DNA of 64,000 bases, from assembly GCA_039105265.1 (NCBI GenBank), contig JAPFFF010000014.1, positions 1,798,001 through 1,862,000 of the forward strand. Direction: 5' to 3'. Shown here piece after piece: positions 21,727-31,427 of the stretch (the stretch's first letter is position 1; each line of letters starts with the position of its first letter). Under the pieces are notes generated by a model that was given only the letters and a program-made list of their open reading frames with translations, was not told where the DNA came from and did not search any database. Both the position numbers and the translations under genes were made by a program. Source of the DNA: Tritrichomonas musculus. Its lineage: Eukaryota > Parabasalia > Tritrichomonadida > Tritrichomonadidae.

Positions 21727-21914
21727 AAATACATTAATGAAAACTCAATCATCAATTATATTAATAAATTCTTAATCATCAAATACATTAATAAATACTC
21801 AATTATCAAATACATTAATAAACATTTAATCATCAATTACATTAACAAATACTCCATCATCAATTACATTAATAAATACTCCATCATCATTTATATTAAA
21901 AAATTCTTCAATTT
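21727..21914. repeat. 27-bp tandem repeat, about seven copies
   Basis: The unit is close to AATACATTAATAAATACTCA followed by ATTATCA, repeated about seven times with substitutions but constant 27-bp spacing. It lies between the inner and outer right arms of the foldback element and has no coding role I can see. Confidence 0.8.
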
Positions 21915-22343
21915 TATATCCAAATCTCTATTATTAAAAGTCGGAAACATAATGTTATACATTTTTTTAAATCCATAAAAAGATTTTGTATGATTAACAA
22001 ATCATTTTAATTATAAAAAATTTGCTCAGAACATTTTTCTTTAGTTATTATATTATTAGAATAAGTTTTTTTGTTTTGATTTTTTTGATGAAATTTCTAG
22101 TTTTTTTGACATACAATTTTTTCGTTATTTGTGCATTATTTTTTCTTCATTAAAAACCGTTTTCGGAATAAAATTTTTTTTATTAAAATTTTGAAATTTT
22201 ATCTTCGGGTAAAAAATTTTTATTGAAAAATCAAATTTTTTTCCAAACAAAATTTTTTCCCTTCTGAAAAAGTTGATCATAATTATCAAAAAAAAATTTT
22301 TTTCTCGTGTAAAAATGAAAATTTTCTCGTGCTAGGACTATAT

Positions 22344-22744
22344 AAAGATTTTTTAAAACATGGGTTTATCGGGTATTTAATAAATATTTATAAATTAAAT
22401 AAATTTTAAAATATATGTATTGCTTAAATAAATCATAATTTCAATTATTTCATGTAAACTTTCCAGGATATATAATAAAAGTAATTAGTTTGATGTCTAT
22501 ATAATATTATCTCCCACTTTTTGAATTTTATCGTCGATGACTTTGAGAAAGTATTTTATATATTGAGAATCATTATATTTGTTTATGCTATTTTAGATTT
22601 TTGAAGTAATATTTTTATGTAAGGAAAAACAAAATTAAAATTCAATTGACTTTTGTTAGTACGTCTAACATCCATATTTGAATTCAATTCAATATTGGTT
22701 ATTTCACCTTTTCTAACCGTTGTAGCCGATATTTTATAATTAAG
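22344..22744. other. Intergenic, upstream region of the OSBP gene
   Basis: AT-rich DNA with no gene. TCACCT at about 22707 is a poor initiator match; no confident promoter is seen. Confidence 0.4.
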
Positions 22745-23908
22745 ATGCTCTACAATCGCAAAGAAGCACCTGTTCCAGAAAACCAACAACAAATGGGAAC
22801 TCTTGAAGGACGTGTTATATACAATACATCATTCACCGGATTTCCAAAAACCGAGCTTAATATGCCAGATGATGATTATGCAGGAGAAAGAGAACGTGCA
22901 AAAACACGAAACAGCGACTATGGTATTCAACCAATGACACAAGAAGAACTTGACTATGAACGATCATTATCTTGGGTTTTGTTAAAGAAATTTACAATGT
23001 CTATTTTCAAGATGGATTTCACACGCTTCAGCTTCCCATGCGGATATAGCGAACAACGTTCTTTCCTTGAAAGAACAGCCGATCTTTTCACATTTGTTGC
23101 TGACGATTATGGACAACAAATGGTTAATTGTGGCGTCCCAGAACAAAGACTTCACTTGCTTGCTACAGGTATTATTGGAGCTTTCTATATTTATATGCAA
23201 GCAAAGAAACCATGGAACCCTGTTCTTGGTGAAACATACATTGGCAAATGGCCTAATGGCGCTCAAATCTTTGGTGAACAAAGTAGCCACCACCCACCTA
23301 TTTCTGATTTCCAAATTTATGCACCTGATAATTCTTGGTATTGCCATGCTCACTGCAACTTTACCATTAGCTCTGGAATGTTCCAAGTTGATGTTCTCCA
23401 ATGCGGTAAATTTGAACTTGAATTTAATGATGGTACTAAATATGAGTGGGAATTCCCAACAATTTGTGTCCAAGGAATTATTCGTGGAGCACGTTATGTT
23501 ATCATTAAAGGCCCACTAATTGTTAAAGATGTTACAAACGGTCTTACATGCCAAGTTGAAATTGCACCAAAAGCTGATAAAACAAAAGGTATTGCAAAAC
23601 AACGCCAAACCACAATTTATGGTGGTATTCTTGATGGAACAGGAAAGAACTATATCTCAAAGATCACTGGTGATTATGCTGACAAAGTTGTTGTTGATGG
23701 TGAAGAACTTTGGAATATCGATACAAAAATTGCACATCGTCCAATTGCTCCTGTTGATGAAGATATGATTCTTCCTTCAGATTGCAGATTCCGTCTTGAT
23801 CGTATGTACTTAATTCAAAAGAATATGGATGTCGCTGACGAAGCTAAAGTTATTATTGAAGAATCACAAAGACGTGAAGAGAAACTCAGAGATCGTGTAC
23901 CAGAGTAA
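22745..23908 (+). CDS. Oxysterol-binding protein-related lipid transfer protein, 387 aa
   Basis: Short ORP/Osh4-like protein with a lipid-binding domain only. The family fingerprint EQVSHHPP is present as EQSSHHPP (about residue 178). The preceding NPVLGETYIGKWPNG corresponds to the conserved NP.LGET stretch. There is no PH domain, ankyrin repeat or FFAT motif. Such proteins carry a sterol or PI4P between membranes, docking where the two His residues meet the phosphoinositide. The basic/acidic C-terminus (EESQRREEKLRDR) matches the family's final helix. The ATG at 22745 is the first in frame. The gene converges on the Erv46 gene, leaving a 166-bp shared 3' gap. Codons lean to C/A-ending forms, suggesting decent expression. 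Confidence 0.93.
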   Translation: MLYNRKEAPVPENQQQMGTLEGRVIYNTSFTGFPKTELNMPDDDYAGERERAKTRNSDYGIQPMTQEELDYERSLSWVLLKKFTMSIFKMDFTRFSFPCGYSEQRSFLERTADLFTFVADDYGQQMVNCGVPEQRLHLLATGIIGAFYIYMQAKKPWNPVLGETYIGKWPNGAQIFGEQSSHHPPISDFQIYAPDNSWYCHAHCNFTISSGMFQVDVLQCGKFELEFNDGTKYEWEFPTICVQGIIRGARYVIIKGPLIVKDVTNGLTCQVEIAPKADKTKGIAKQRQTTIYGGILDGTGKNYISKITGDYADKVVVDGEELWNIDTKIAHRPIAPVDEDMILPSDCRFRLDRMYLIQKNMDVADEAKVIIEESQRREEKLRDRVPE

Positions 23909-24074
23909 ACAAGACATATCACATTCATTTATTAAACTTAATTAATATTAATATTATCAGTTTATGCTTTTTATCTTAAAAGAAATCTTTGGATTTTTAA
24001 ATTTTTTTATTTGAATCAACATAATTTTGATATATAAAATAATGATATAAAACATAAAGTAATCGAATATAAAT

Positions 24075-25208
24075 TCAGAAATCTTTGCCGATTCGTCTCT
24101 TCCCTTCAAGGGTTGACAATGCTCTGAATAGAAATTGATCAGCAAGCGATGCACAAGTGAAAGCTCCACCAACTATTGCGCATACACTTGTTATAAATTG
24201 CCAAACTGTGTATGCTGTTTCTTTTGATATTACAGACAACGGGGCTATATCAAATTGGAAAAATAGTCCTGGGACATCATGAGATTTATCTGATGTGATA
24301 TTCTTCTGGGTAAAAACTGGTGTGAATTTGTATGTATTGACTTCAAAGCCTCTTCTAGAAACAAAGCGAGTAGGAACAATATTAATTTGATATATATATG
24401 CCATTCTACCTTTTTCTGATTGTAATACTGTAACACCATCAAGTGGATGCTTTGATCCGGGTACTCTTGGGCCGAATTCAAAATAATGAAATGTGTGTGA
24501 TAAATTTAGAGATTTGGAAATACGTGAAACATCATGTAATTTTTTCTCACCAGGTTTGAAATCAAGAGTTGTAAAAAGTAAGCTTCCTTTAACTCTTGAA
24601 ACGCGTATGACGCCGCTGATGAGGCATGTCTCTTTTCCAAAGTTTGTATATCCTTCATCAATGCATTGTTGCCAACGATCAATGCCTGTAAGAGACCATC
24701 CTTTTGCATTAAAAGCATCAATAACATCATCACAAGTATTGCAGCATTGCCCTTTGGAGCCAGCGCCGTAACAACTTCCACAGAAAGAATTATTTTCTTC
24801 TTTTTGTGCTTGTTTAGCCCTCCCCTTTTTTTCGCGTTTTTTTAAAGTTAGCCATTCTTTTTGGCCGATAGCAAGGCCATTTTCATCAATTCGTTGTCTG
24901 TGTACTTCATTGCGATGATTAACTTGCTGATTTCCTTCTGTATCCCAAGCGTCAATTTGAAAATTATTGCAAGGTGAATAAATTGTCATGTTAAAGTTAA
25001 TTCCCATTGTCCTTTGAAGGCCAATCCTGGAAGTATCAACAATTACTTCGTCAAAAATGCGTGGCTTAACAAAACGATAGAGTTCGTGGAAAAATAATAT
25101 AGACATTGCTAGAATTGTTAAAAGGCTTAATAAAGCTCCACCTTTGGTTTTTACTTTCACATCTGCATCTGCAAATTTAGGGAAAATGTCGAATTTTTTT
25201 AAGAACAT
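24075..25208 (-). CDS. Erv46/ERGIC-3-like cargo receptor, 377 aa
   Basis: Erv46 cycles in COPII and COPI vesicles between ER and Golgi. The N-terminus FDIFPKFADADVKVKTKGGA is the Erv46/ERGIC signature, followed by a first membrane segment (residues about 28-47). The lumenal domain carries the expected ISRIGLQ-like beta start (TSRIGLQRTMGINF) and the Cys cluster CGSCYGAG...CCNTCDDV, which is disulfide-forming in the family. A second membrane segment is at about residues 338-366 (VWQFITSVCAIVGGAF). The short cytosolic tail ends in KDF. Length equals the family norm (about 380-415). The partner Erv41 is not in the window. Confidence is high because motif order and topology both fit. Confidence 0.93.
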   Translation of the reverse strand: MFLKKFDIFPKFADADVKVKTKGGALLSLLTILAMSILFFHELYRFVKPRIFDEVIVDTSRIGLQRTMGINFNMTIYSPCNNFQIDAWDTEGNQQVNHRNEVHRQRIDENGLAIGQKEWLTLKKREKKGRAKQAQKEENNSFCGSCYGAGSKGQCCNTCDDVIDAFNAKGWSLTGIDRWQQCIDEGYTNFGKETCLISGVIRVSRVKGSLLFTTLDFKPGEKKLHDVSRISKSLNLSHTFHYFEFGPRVPGSKHPLDGVTVLQSEKGRMAYIYQINIVPTRFVSRRGFEVNTYKFTPVFTQKNITSDKSHDVPGLFFQFDIAPLSVISKETAYTVWQFITSVCAIVGGAFTCASLADQFLFRALSTLEGKRRIGKDF

Positions 25209-25751
25209 AATATATGTGCTTCAAGTGACCAAACGAATTCGCCTTTTGTAAACTTTTTGAGGTTAAAACTTGTCGGTTATTTCTAATAATGAATCAAAAT
25301 GCTGCAAATTCCAGAATTCGCCATTGATCGATGGCATGTTCAAATCACATTGTGAAAAAGGAAATCAAGTCAGGTAATTCTATTATTAAAATATATCAAA
25401 AAAAATTGTAAGTCTCATTATCACAACTAGAATTTCATAGATATATTCGTCATTCCCCTATTTTTTACCAATTCGCGTTTTTATTACACTGTAATCGATT
25501 TATTCCTTTTTTTTTAAAAAAAAAAAATATAAAATTATACATATTTGAATTCTTTTTTAACATCGTGATATTAACTGGAAGCTTAATTAAGTTTTCTTAT
25601 TTCATTCCCAATGATTAACTTCTAATATTTGTTTTCAGATATGTGGTTCATTATATTTTTTGTTACATCAAAAAACGATTTTTCATTTCTCAAAATTAAA
25701 CCGTATTTCAAAGGTCAATTTATGTATAATTTTCATAAAAATTTATTTAAA
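25209..25751. other. Divergent intergenic region
   Basis: The spacer lies between the start of the minus-strand Erv46 gene and the plus-strand seven-TM gene, so it should hold both promoters. Besides the candidate initiator at 25733, no motif is convincing. Confidence 0.4.
25733..25738 (+). promoter_or_regulatory. Candidate initiator (Inr) of the seven-TM gene
   Basis: TCATAA fits TCA(C/T)(T/A). From it the ATG at 25752 is 17 bases downstream, the usual trichomonad leader length. This favours that start over the upstream in-frame ATGs at 25641 and 25722. Confidence 0.4.
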
Positions 25752-27119
25752 ATGATATATTTTCTCTTTTTTATTAATTATTTTCAATCAAAAGATGTTA
25801 ATACCAAACTTCCAGTATTATTGTTTCCTCCTTTTGGGCTAAAAGCAGGAGGAACTTTTTCAGTTCAAATACATAATTGTGCTTCAAAAAAATTATTTAT
25901 TGGATTGAGTGTTGATGAGCAAATTGATAAATTGTGGGATTCAAAATTTGACTATGGAAAAGTTTGTAAGCCAAATGCATTAAATTTCAGTTTAGTGAAT
26001 ACGACAATAAAAATTGATCCTATTAGAGGAAATGTTTTTAATCAAGAATTTAAATATTCAAATGTTGTACATCCTATTTTCATAATGTGTGACACAAATT
26101 ATACAATTTTAAATGCTACGATCATTTTCAAAAATCCAAATACTTATCTTGATTCACGCTATAGTTTAATTTATGTTACCTCTGCGTTTCATGGATTTGC
26201 ATATCTTGCTACTTTATTTTTTTTAATTATTCCAATTATGTCCAAAGCAATTGTATTCATGAAATTTCACATTTATTTATCCATTGTCATTTTTGTTTTG
26301 TTTCTTGAAAAATTTTTTGAATTATTTTATTTCATGCAATCTTCTCAACAGCCCGAAATATCATATTTTTTCTATATTCACTATGCAATAAATGTTCTTT
26401 CAACAGGTCTTTTATTTGCAGCTGTTACATTGGCTTGTGGAGGCTGGCAAATTCATACAATTCGTTTTGGTCTTGTATCTTTTCTTGTATCATTATTTGC
26501 AGGTTTTTGTACTGGCGGAACAGAAATTTTCCCAGTTCTTGTTTTATACATGGAGCCTGATTTCATTACATATCTCATTCAATTGTTTTCATTTATTGCA
26601 TTTGCTAAAGTTTCAGTTGTTGAATTACGAACATGTGAGCAATATCTTCAGTCATATGTTTTAGTAGTTGATACAGTTGGAATTGATTCAAAAACAACTC
26701 CTGTTCATCGAAGAATTATTATGCAAAATGTACTTTTAGGAGTTCTTTTCATTTACTTCCTTGTCAGAGTTTTTCTCATTCATATTCCTTTATATTTTCC
26801 ACATTTAAGCCTTTGGATTTTTTATATAATGCGTAATGCCCTAAGTAATTTATTAGTAATTTCACTAACAATTAATTATATGCCATGGAAAATTGACAAA
26901 GAAAGTTGGTTTGCGACTTTCGATGATGAAGATAAATTAGCTGATTGTGCAATGGAAGATTTTAATCCTGAAGGTTATTCACCTTTAGAAAGGCCTCAAA
27001 ATTGGAAAAGTGGTGATAAACTTCCTTTGCCGCCGTTAATTGCTGTTTCTGAATATAGACTACAATCGCTTGATATTACCGATAAAGAGATGCCATTGAT
27101 CGATAAGCAAAGTATTTGA
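25752..27119 (+). CDS. GOST-type seven-transmembrane protein (GPR107/TMEM87-like), 455 aa
   Basis: The chosen start gives a signal peptide (MIYFLFFINYFQS). A lumenal beta-rich domain of about 140 residues follows, then seven hydrophobic segments beginning near FHGFAYLATLFFLIIPIMSK. The landmarks are those of the lung-7TM/GOST family: a Phe-rich TM2 (IFVLFLEKFFELFYFM), TM3 ending in the LxLxxGWG-like TLACGGWQI, and TM7 with NALSNLLVISLT. GOST proteins act in Golgi-endosome trafficking in other eukaryotes. The cytosolic tail of about 75 residues contains ATFDDEDKLADC. The open frame extends upstream with ATGs at 25722 and 25641 (up to 37 extra residues). I prefer 25752 because of the signal peptide and the initiator 17 bases before it. 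Confidence 0.8.
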   Translation: MIYFLFFINYFQSKDVNTKLPVLLFPPFGLKAGGTFSVQIHNCASKKLFIGLSVDEQIDKLWDSKFDYGKVCKPNALNFSLVNTTIKIDPIRGNVFNQEFKYSNVVHPIFIMCDTNYTILNATIIFKNPNTYLDSRYSLIYVTSAFHGFAYLATLFFLIIPIMSKAIVFMKFHIYLSIVIFVLFLEKFFELFYFMQSSQQPEISYFFYIHYAINVLSTGLLFAAVTLACGGWQIHTIRFGLVSFLVSLFAGFCTGGTEIFPVLVLYMEPDFITYLIQLFSFIAFAKVSVVELRTCEQYLQSYVLVVDTVGIDSKTTPVHRRIIMQNVLLGVLFIYFLVRVFLIHIPLYFPHLSLWIFYIMRNALSNLLVISLTINYMPWKIDKESWFATFDDEDKLADCAMEDFNPEGYSPLERPQNWKSGDKLPLPPLIAVSEYRLQSLDITDKEMPLIDKQSI

Positions 27120-27605
27120 TTTATTATAATTGTTATTTTATTATTACTGCTATTTTGTTTTGTTTTTGCTTTTTATAAATTGTTTTTATTATAAAAAAGT
27201 TTTATAAATATCAGTGTTTGCGTTTTAAGTATTCTTTTATTTTGAAGAACATATTATTGGTTTAATTAAGTTATTAGTAAAACATCAAAATACTGATTAT
27301 TATTTCATTAGTAAATTTGGCTCATGTTTAATGAGAGTATATTTAAGCAACTATCAATTGAGAGTTTTTTATTCAATATCATTTTCTAAATATTTCCAAG
27401 TATTAGTAAAATGTGGGCCAATTCATTAATTTAAGAGTTTATAAATTAAATTTAAAGTGGTAAAGAGTTTTTAAAAAAAAAAAAAAATATTGAAAATGAT
27501 AATAATTTACAAAATTGATTTTATTTGAGTACGAACATCACAGTGTATAATAAGTAATTAAAAATTAAAACAGAATAAAATTTAAAATACGAATAGAATA
27601 TTTAT
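27120..27605. other. Convergent 3' spacer
   Basis: The spacer between two convergent genes is A/T-rich, with a 15-A run near 27472-27487. No gene is seen. Confidence 0.4.
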
Positions 27606-30431
27606 TTAATCATCATGTGACGCGTTACAAGCAGCATGTGCAACAGTTGAGTCATTACGAACATAAAACACCGATTCATCTATAGATTTACCACAAACAA
27701 TACATTTCAGGCCTCTTGTTACCACCACCTTTCCAGCCTTTAAATATTGAATTTGAGTCTGTTTCTGTTTAATTGTTTCTTCAATCAGAGCATTCTGAAG
27801 TTTTAATTGTCTTAAACGATTAATTCTTGGAGTTGAAGAATTATCAAAGAAATCTTTCAACTCGATTATAGGTATATCTTTAGGAATATTTTCAATTACT
27901 TGATCTGGATTTAAAAACTTAGCTCTTTCATTGAGCAAATACTTAATTCTTTTCATATATCTGTTTCTAAGATCAGGAGAATTTTTGTTTTTGTTATATT
28001 CTTGATTTAATGCATTAAATAAAAGATTATAAATATCGCTTCTATCAATATCATCTTTATCGTAAGCAATATCGCAAAACTTAGTAACTGCTATCTCTAT
28101 GTCAACATTAGGAACAACAACTAAATCAATGCATTTTTCAAGGCTTCCTTTGGTATTTATTTTCAAGTATGCAGCAATTTTTTCTTCTAAGTATATGTCA
28201 GGTAATTTTTGTACTACATCGCTTGGTTCGTAATAATCGCTTTCCATGAGTAATTTGAGTAATGCTTCACGTGGTTGTTTCATTTCTTCTTTTTCTTGGG
28301 TTATATCAATATATTTAGTCCGCATAGAAGGATCAATTAAGTTAAGAAGCTTGTTTATATAGAGATCACAAAGCTGTGAGTTAACTACTCGACTTTCTGA
28401 ATGAAGTGTAAAAACAACAAAGTTAAGAAATGCTTCTTTAACATCATCTTTGTAGTTTCTAGGATTTGAACCAATGTTCAAATCAATAGAATCTATAATT
28501 TTAAGTACATTTTCGACATCTTCAGGAGTTTTATAAAGATCATGCGAAAAGAACAATCCTGCAGCTTTTTTGGCAGCAGCAGCAGGAGGCATCTTTTTCT
28601 TATCTTTATCTTCGCAATAAAATAAAAATACTTCTTTCAGCAAACCTGGGGCAAGTGTCAAGCAATCACTTGAATTTGATACATAACTAATAAGCAAATC
28701 ATAACTATTATCTTCCTTTGCAGTATTTATTGCAATTTCATGCTGATGGTATTGTTCGCAAAGTGATAGAATTACTTGAGTCGCAGTAATTTTTTTCAAT
28801 TCAGTAAACAATATTGAGAAGAAAACAGGGTTTTTATTCTCAATGAGACTTTGCATTGGAAGTATCATGGAACTTTTGATATAAATTTTGCAGAGAATTG
28901 TATTGTATATTTTAAGACGCGTAGGATCTTGTTCATAACTAATAAGACCTTCAACGTAGTTTCGTAATGCACTATATAATTGATTTGAATAGTCTGATTG
29001 TTCTTCTATTTTTTTGATACCATTTTTGGTAAGGCCATTAATTTCAGTTTTGACTTCATTAGTTTCACTAATTAGATTTGCTATTTGTTTTCTGTCGATA
29101 TTATTTTCAGTAATCAAGTTGGATTTCATGTGAGATTGCTTGTTTACATTATTAATAGCTGTTTGTATTTTGGATTGATCAGGAATACCATTTGATATGA
29201 GATCAGATAAAGCATTTAAAAGATCCGATCGTTCTTTTGCATCTCTAGAAGCTTCATCATATATTGCTCTACACTTCAAAAAATGAAATCTGCCGAGGAC
29301 TTCAAATGGATTGCATCTTGATTTTTTGAATGCTTCAAAAGCTTTTTCGTATTGTCGTTGAGTGAGCATATCATCAGCCATTGATTTATAAAAAGATTCT
29401 AAGTCGTGATCCATCAGAACATACATCTCAACAAGTTGATCCCATTTCCCATTACTTGTTAAGTACTTATGGTCATGATCATCATTATATTCGATAGAGT
29501 ATAGTGTATCATCGCTTGCGTAAAATACGTTGTAATTAGAATTTACTTTAGCTTTATCTTTGGTTTTATCTTTGACATTATCACGTATGCACATTAATGC
29601 TGGAGGTTTGGTTTTCATGTCTTTTGGAAGTGGGAATACATTTGGTTCACCATCAGAAACAGTTAAATAGTAAAAAAAATTTTTTTGAGATATAGCGCAT
29701 ATATATGGTAATTTGACTTGAAGGGATATGATAGCATCTGTAAATTTGATTTCCTGGTGAAATAGCTTTCTTTCATCGTATATTTGAATTAATGTATTAT
29801 CTTGTATAGCGCAATAGGAATTATAGCCGATAATAGGAGTAACACAGCGAAATGTTTTGGAAACTTGCTGGTGTGATAGCTCATCCAATTTCGAATTGAA
29901 AATTCTATAGCACTTTTTATCGTAAACTAGTATTGTATCTGCTGTTGCTAAAACATCGATGGGGTCTCTCATTCGATGTTGAATAGCCTTTTTTAAATTC
30001 CAGGTAATATCGTTCGTAAGCTGATTGATATTAAATGAATATAAATATAAATTTTGCGAGTCTACAAAAACTGAAAGCGAATCTTGTTTAAGAGCTGAAA
30101 AATGAACGTATTTATTATAATTGAATTTTAAATCGACTACTGTCCATTTATCTCTTCCAAAAGATTTTTCTTTTAATACAAAAATGTTGCCATCGGTTTG
30201 TAGTAAGATGAGAGTATTTTCTGGATTAATGTAAATATGATAAATATGAAGTATGTTTTGTCCAGAAATTGGTAATTCCGCAGTAGCGCTTTTCTCAGTT
30301 ATATTTGTTGCTGATAAACGAAAAATTTGTTTTTTAGTTGCGATATAAATGTATTTATCTGTACATGTAAAGCTGACAAATTGAGTCTTCTGATTAGTGA
30401 ATTTTTTTATTTTGGAAAGATTATAAGACAT
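27606..30431 (-). CDS. Vps39/Vam6-like HOPS/CORVET subunit, 941 aa
   Basis: Architecture: an N-terminal beta-propeller (residues about 1-310, CNH/WD-like strands), a long helical clathrin-repeat middle, and a C-terminal treble-clef zinc finger. The finger is the best evidence: CIVCGKSIDESVFYV with Cys910 and Cys913, then His932 and Cys935 in VAHAAC. This matches the Vps39/Vam6/TGFBRAP1 type (C..C.K.I..S.F....G...H..C) rather than the RING of Vps11 or Vps18. The stretch before it, LRQLKLQNALIEETIKQKQT, is the family's last helix. In HOPS, Vps39 binds Rab7; the Vps3/TGFBRAP1 paralogue serves CORVET and Rab5, and I cannot tell which this is. The ATG at 30431 is the first in frame. Confidence 0.8.
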   Translation of the reverse strand: MSYNLSKIKKFTNQKTQFVSFTCTDKYIYIATKKQIFRLSATNITEKSATAELPISGQNILHIYHIYINPENTLILLQTDGNIFVLKEKSFGRDKWTVVDLKFNYNKYVHFSALKQDSLSVFVDSQNLYLYSFNINQLTNDITWNLKKAIQHRMRDPIDVLATADTILVYDKKCYRIFNSKLDELSHQQVSKTFRCVTPIIGYNSYCAIQDNTLIQIYDERKLFHQEIKFTDAIISLQVKLPYICAISQKNFFYYLTVSDGEPNVFPLPKDMKTKPPALMCIRDNVKDKTKDKAKVNSNYNVFYASDDTLYSIEYNDDHDHKYLTSNGKWDQLVEMYVLMDHDLESFYKSMADDMLTQRQYEKAFEAFKKSRCNPFEVLGRFHFLKCRAIYDEASRDAKERSDLLNALSDLISNGIPDQSKIQTAINNVNKQSHMKSNLITENNIDRKQIANLISETNEVKTEINGLTKNGIKKIEEQSDYSNQLYSALRNYVEGLISYEQDPTRLKIYNTILCKIYIKSSMILPMQSLIENKNPVFFSILFTELKKITATQVILSLCEQYHQHEIAINTAKEDNSYDLLISYVSNSSDCLTLAPGLLKEVFLFYCEDKDKKKMPPAAAAKKAAGLFFSHDLYKTPEDVENVLKIIDSIDLNIGSNPRNYKDDVKEAFLNFVVFTLHSESRVVNSQLCDLYINKLLNLIDPSMRTKYIDITQEKEEMKQPREALLKLLMESDYYEPSDVVQKLPDIYLEEKIAAYLKINTKGSLEKCIDLVVVPNVDIEIAVTKFCDIAYDKDDIDRSDIYNLLFNALNQEYNKNKNSPDLRNRYMKRIKYLLNERAKFLNPDQVIENIPKDIPIIELKDFFDNSSTPRINRLRQLKLQNALIEETIKQKQTQIQYLKAGKVVVTRGLKCIVCGKSIDESVFYVRNDSTVAHAACNASHDD

Positions 30432-30792
30432 GAATTAGGTGGTGATTGTGTCTTGTCAAAAAAAGCGGTTTCAAAAAAATTTCAATAAAAAATATCACAA
30501 AATAAACTATTCCCAAATGATGAATATGAACCATAATGAAATATTTTTTAAATTGATGGGATTTTTTCAAAAAAAAATTGTATTCAAAATTTTGTTTCGG
30601 TTGAGATTCAAAGAAGGTAGTTCAAAATTATATGCTTTATCAAATGATAGTTTTTATTCAGTTAACCAATAACGTATTTTAATGAATTTTGATGAATCTT
30701 TTAACTTGTTGATAAATTAATACTTAAAATAAATGACTATAATTCAATTTTAATACTTAAGTCAAGTTCCAAAAAATATCATTGTGTACACA

Positions 30793-30835
30793 TTTTGCAA
30801 TCAATAAATATTTATTATATTTATTGATTGCAAAA
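30793..30835. repeat. Perfect hairpin, 19-bp arms, 5-base loop
   Basis: TTTTGCAATCAATAAATAT (30793-30811) is followed by TTATT and its exact reverse complement (30817-30835). It lies 362 bases upstream of the Vps39-like start and 134 bases beyond the centrin stop. It could be a MITE relic or a structured element. Confidence 0.85.
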
Positions 30836-30968
30836 TATAAACTCGTCATTCCATTTTTTTATCGCTTAAGTCAAAAGTATTTCATTTGTAATTGGTAAAA
30901 TATATATTAAATGAATGAAATAACCGCGTTTACAAAAATAATTTAATTCGGAAAATATACCAAAATTA

Positions 30969-31427
30969 TCAATCATCAGTAGCTATTCGAAACAAAGAAA
31001 CAAATTCTTCATATGATATTTCGCCATCGTTATCAGTGTCTGCTTCATTAATCATTTCTCTAATTTCTTGATCACTAATTTCTTCACCCAAAGCTTCTGC
31101 AACTTTTTTAAGGTCTTTGAATGTAATTTTTCCTGTTCGATCTGAATCAAGCATATCGAAAGTCATTTTAATTTGCTCATCCTGATCTTTTTGAGAAACC
31201 TTTTCCTGAATTAAATCAAAAAAATCCTGATAATTTATTACACCAGTATTTTGAGGGTCTAATTGCATGATGAGCTTTTGAATGTCGTCTTTATTAAATT
31301 GATATCCAAGGGCATCTAAAGTTACTTTTAGCTCATCTGGGTTAATAGGTCCTTCTCGTCCCAGATCAAATAAATTTATATCACGATGCGATGGCTGACT
31401 ACTATGAAGTGGCGATTCAGAGGTCAT
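30969..31427 (-). CDS. Centrin/caltractin-like EF-hand protein, 152 aa
   Basis: Four EF-hand positions. The C-terminal pair is well formed: DSDRTGKITFKDL and DTDNDGEISYEEF keep all Ca ligands (D.D..G.I...(E/D)). The first hand (DLGREGPINPDEL) lacks the first-position pattern and is probably dead. The second (DPQNTGVINYQDF) is borderline. The phrase GKITFKDLKKVAEALGEEIS is the centrin hallmark (G.I.F.(D/N)LKRVA..LGE) and separates it from calmodulin. Centrins sit at basal bodies and contractile fibres; trichomonads have four or five flagella. The N-terminal tail before EF1 is short. The ATG at 31427 is the only sensible start. Confidence 0.93.
   Translation of the reverse strand: MTSESPLHSSQPSHRDINLFDLGREGPINPDELKVTLDALGYQFNKDDIQKLIMQLDPQNTGVINYQDFFDLIQEKVSQKDQDEQIKMTFDMLDSDRTGKITFKDLKKVAEALGEEISDQEIREMINEADTDNDGEISYEEFVSLFRIATDD

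Larger units (their letters stand above)
19957..22343. mobile_element. 2.4-kb foldback element with nested inverted repeats
   Basis: The outer ends match perfectly over about 48 bp: left begins ATATAGTCCTAGCACGAGAA, and the right end (22296-22343) is its reverse complement. Weaker inverted similarity continues inward: AAAACGG near 20118 and its complement near 22155, in A/T-rich context. TA flanks TAGTCC/GGACTA on both sides, compatible with a TA target duplication (Tc1/mariner style). A second inverted pair lies inside. I find no transposase frame anywhere, so it is non-autonomous. Confidence 0.75.

Noticed and set aside
25600..25660. A 3' splice site before the seven-TM gene (TTTTCAG)
   Set aside because: It lacks the conserved trichomonad branch/acceptor block, and no matching donor was seen.
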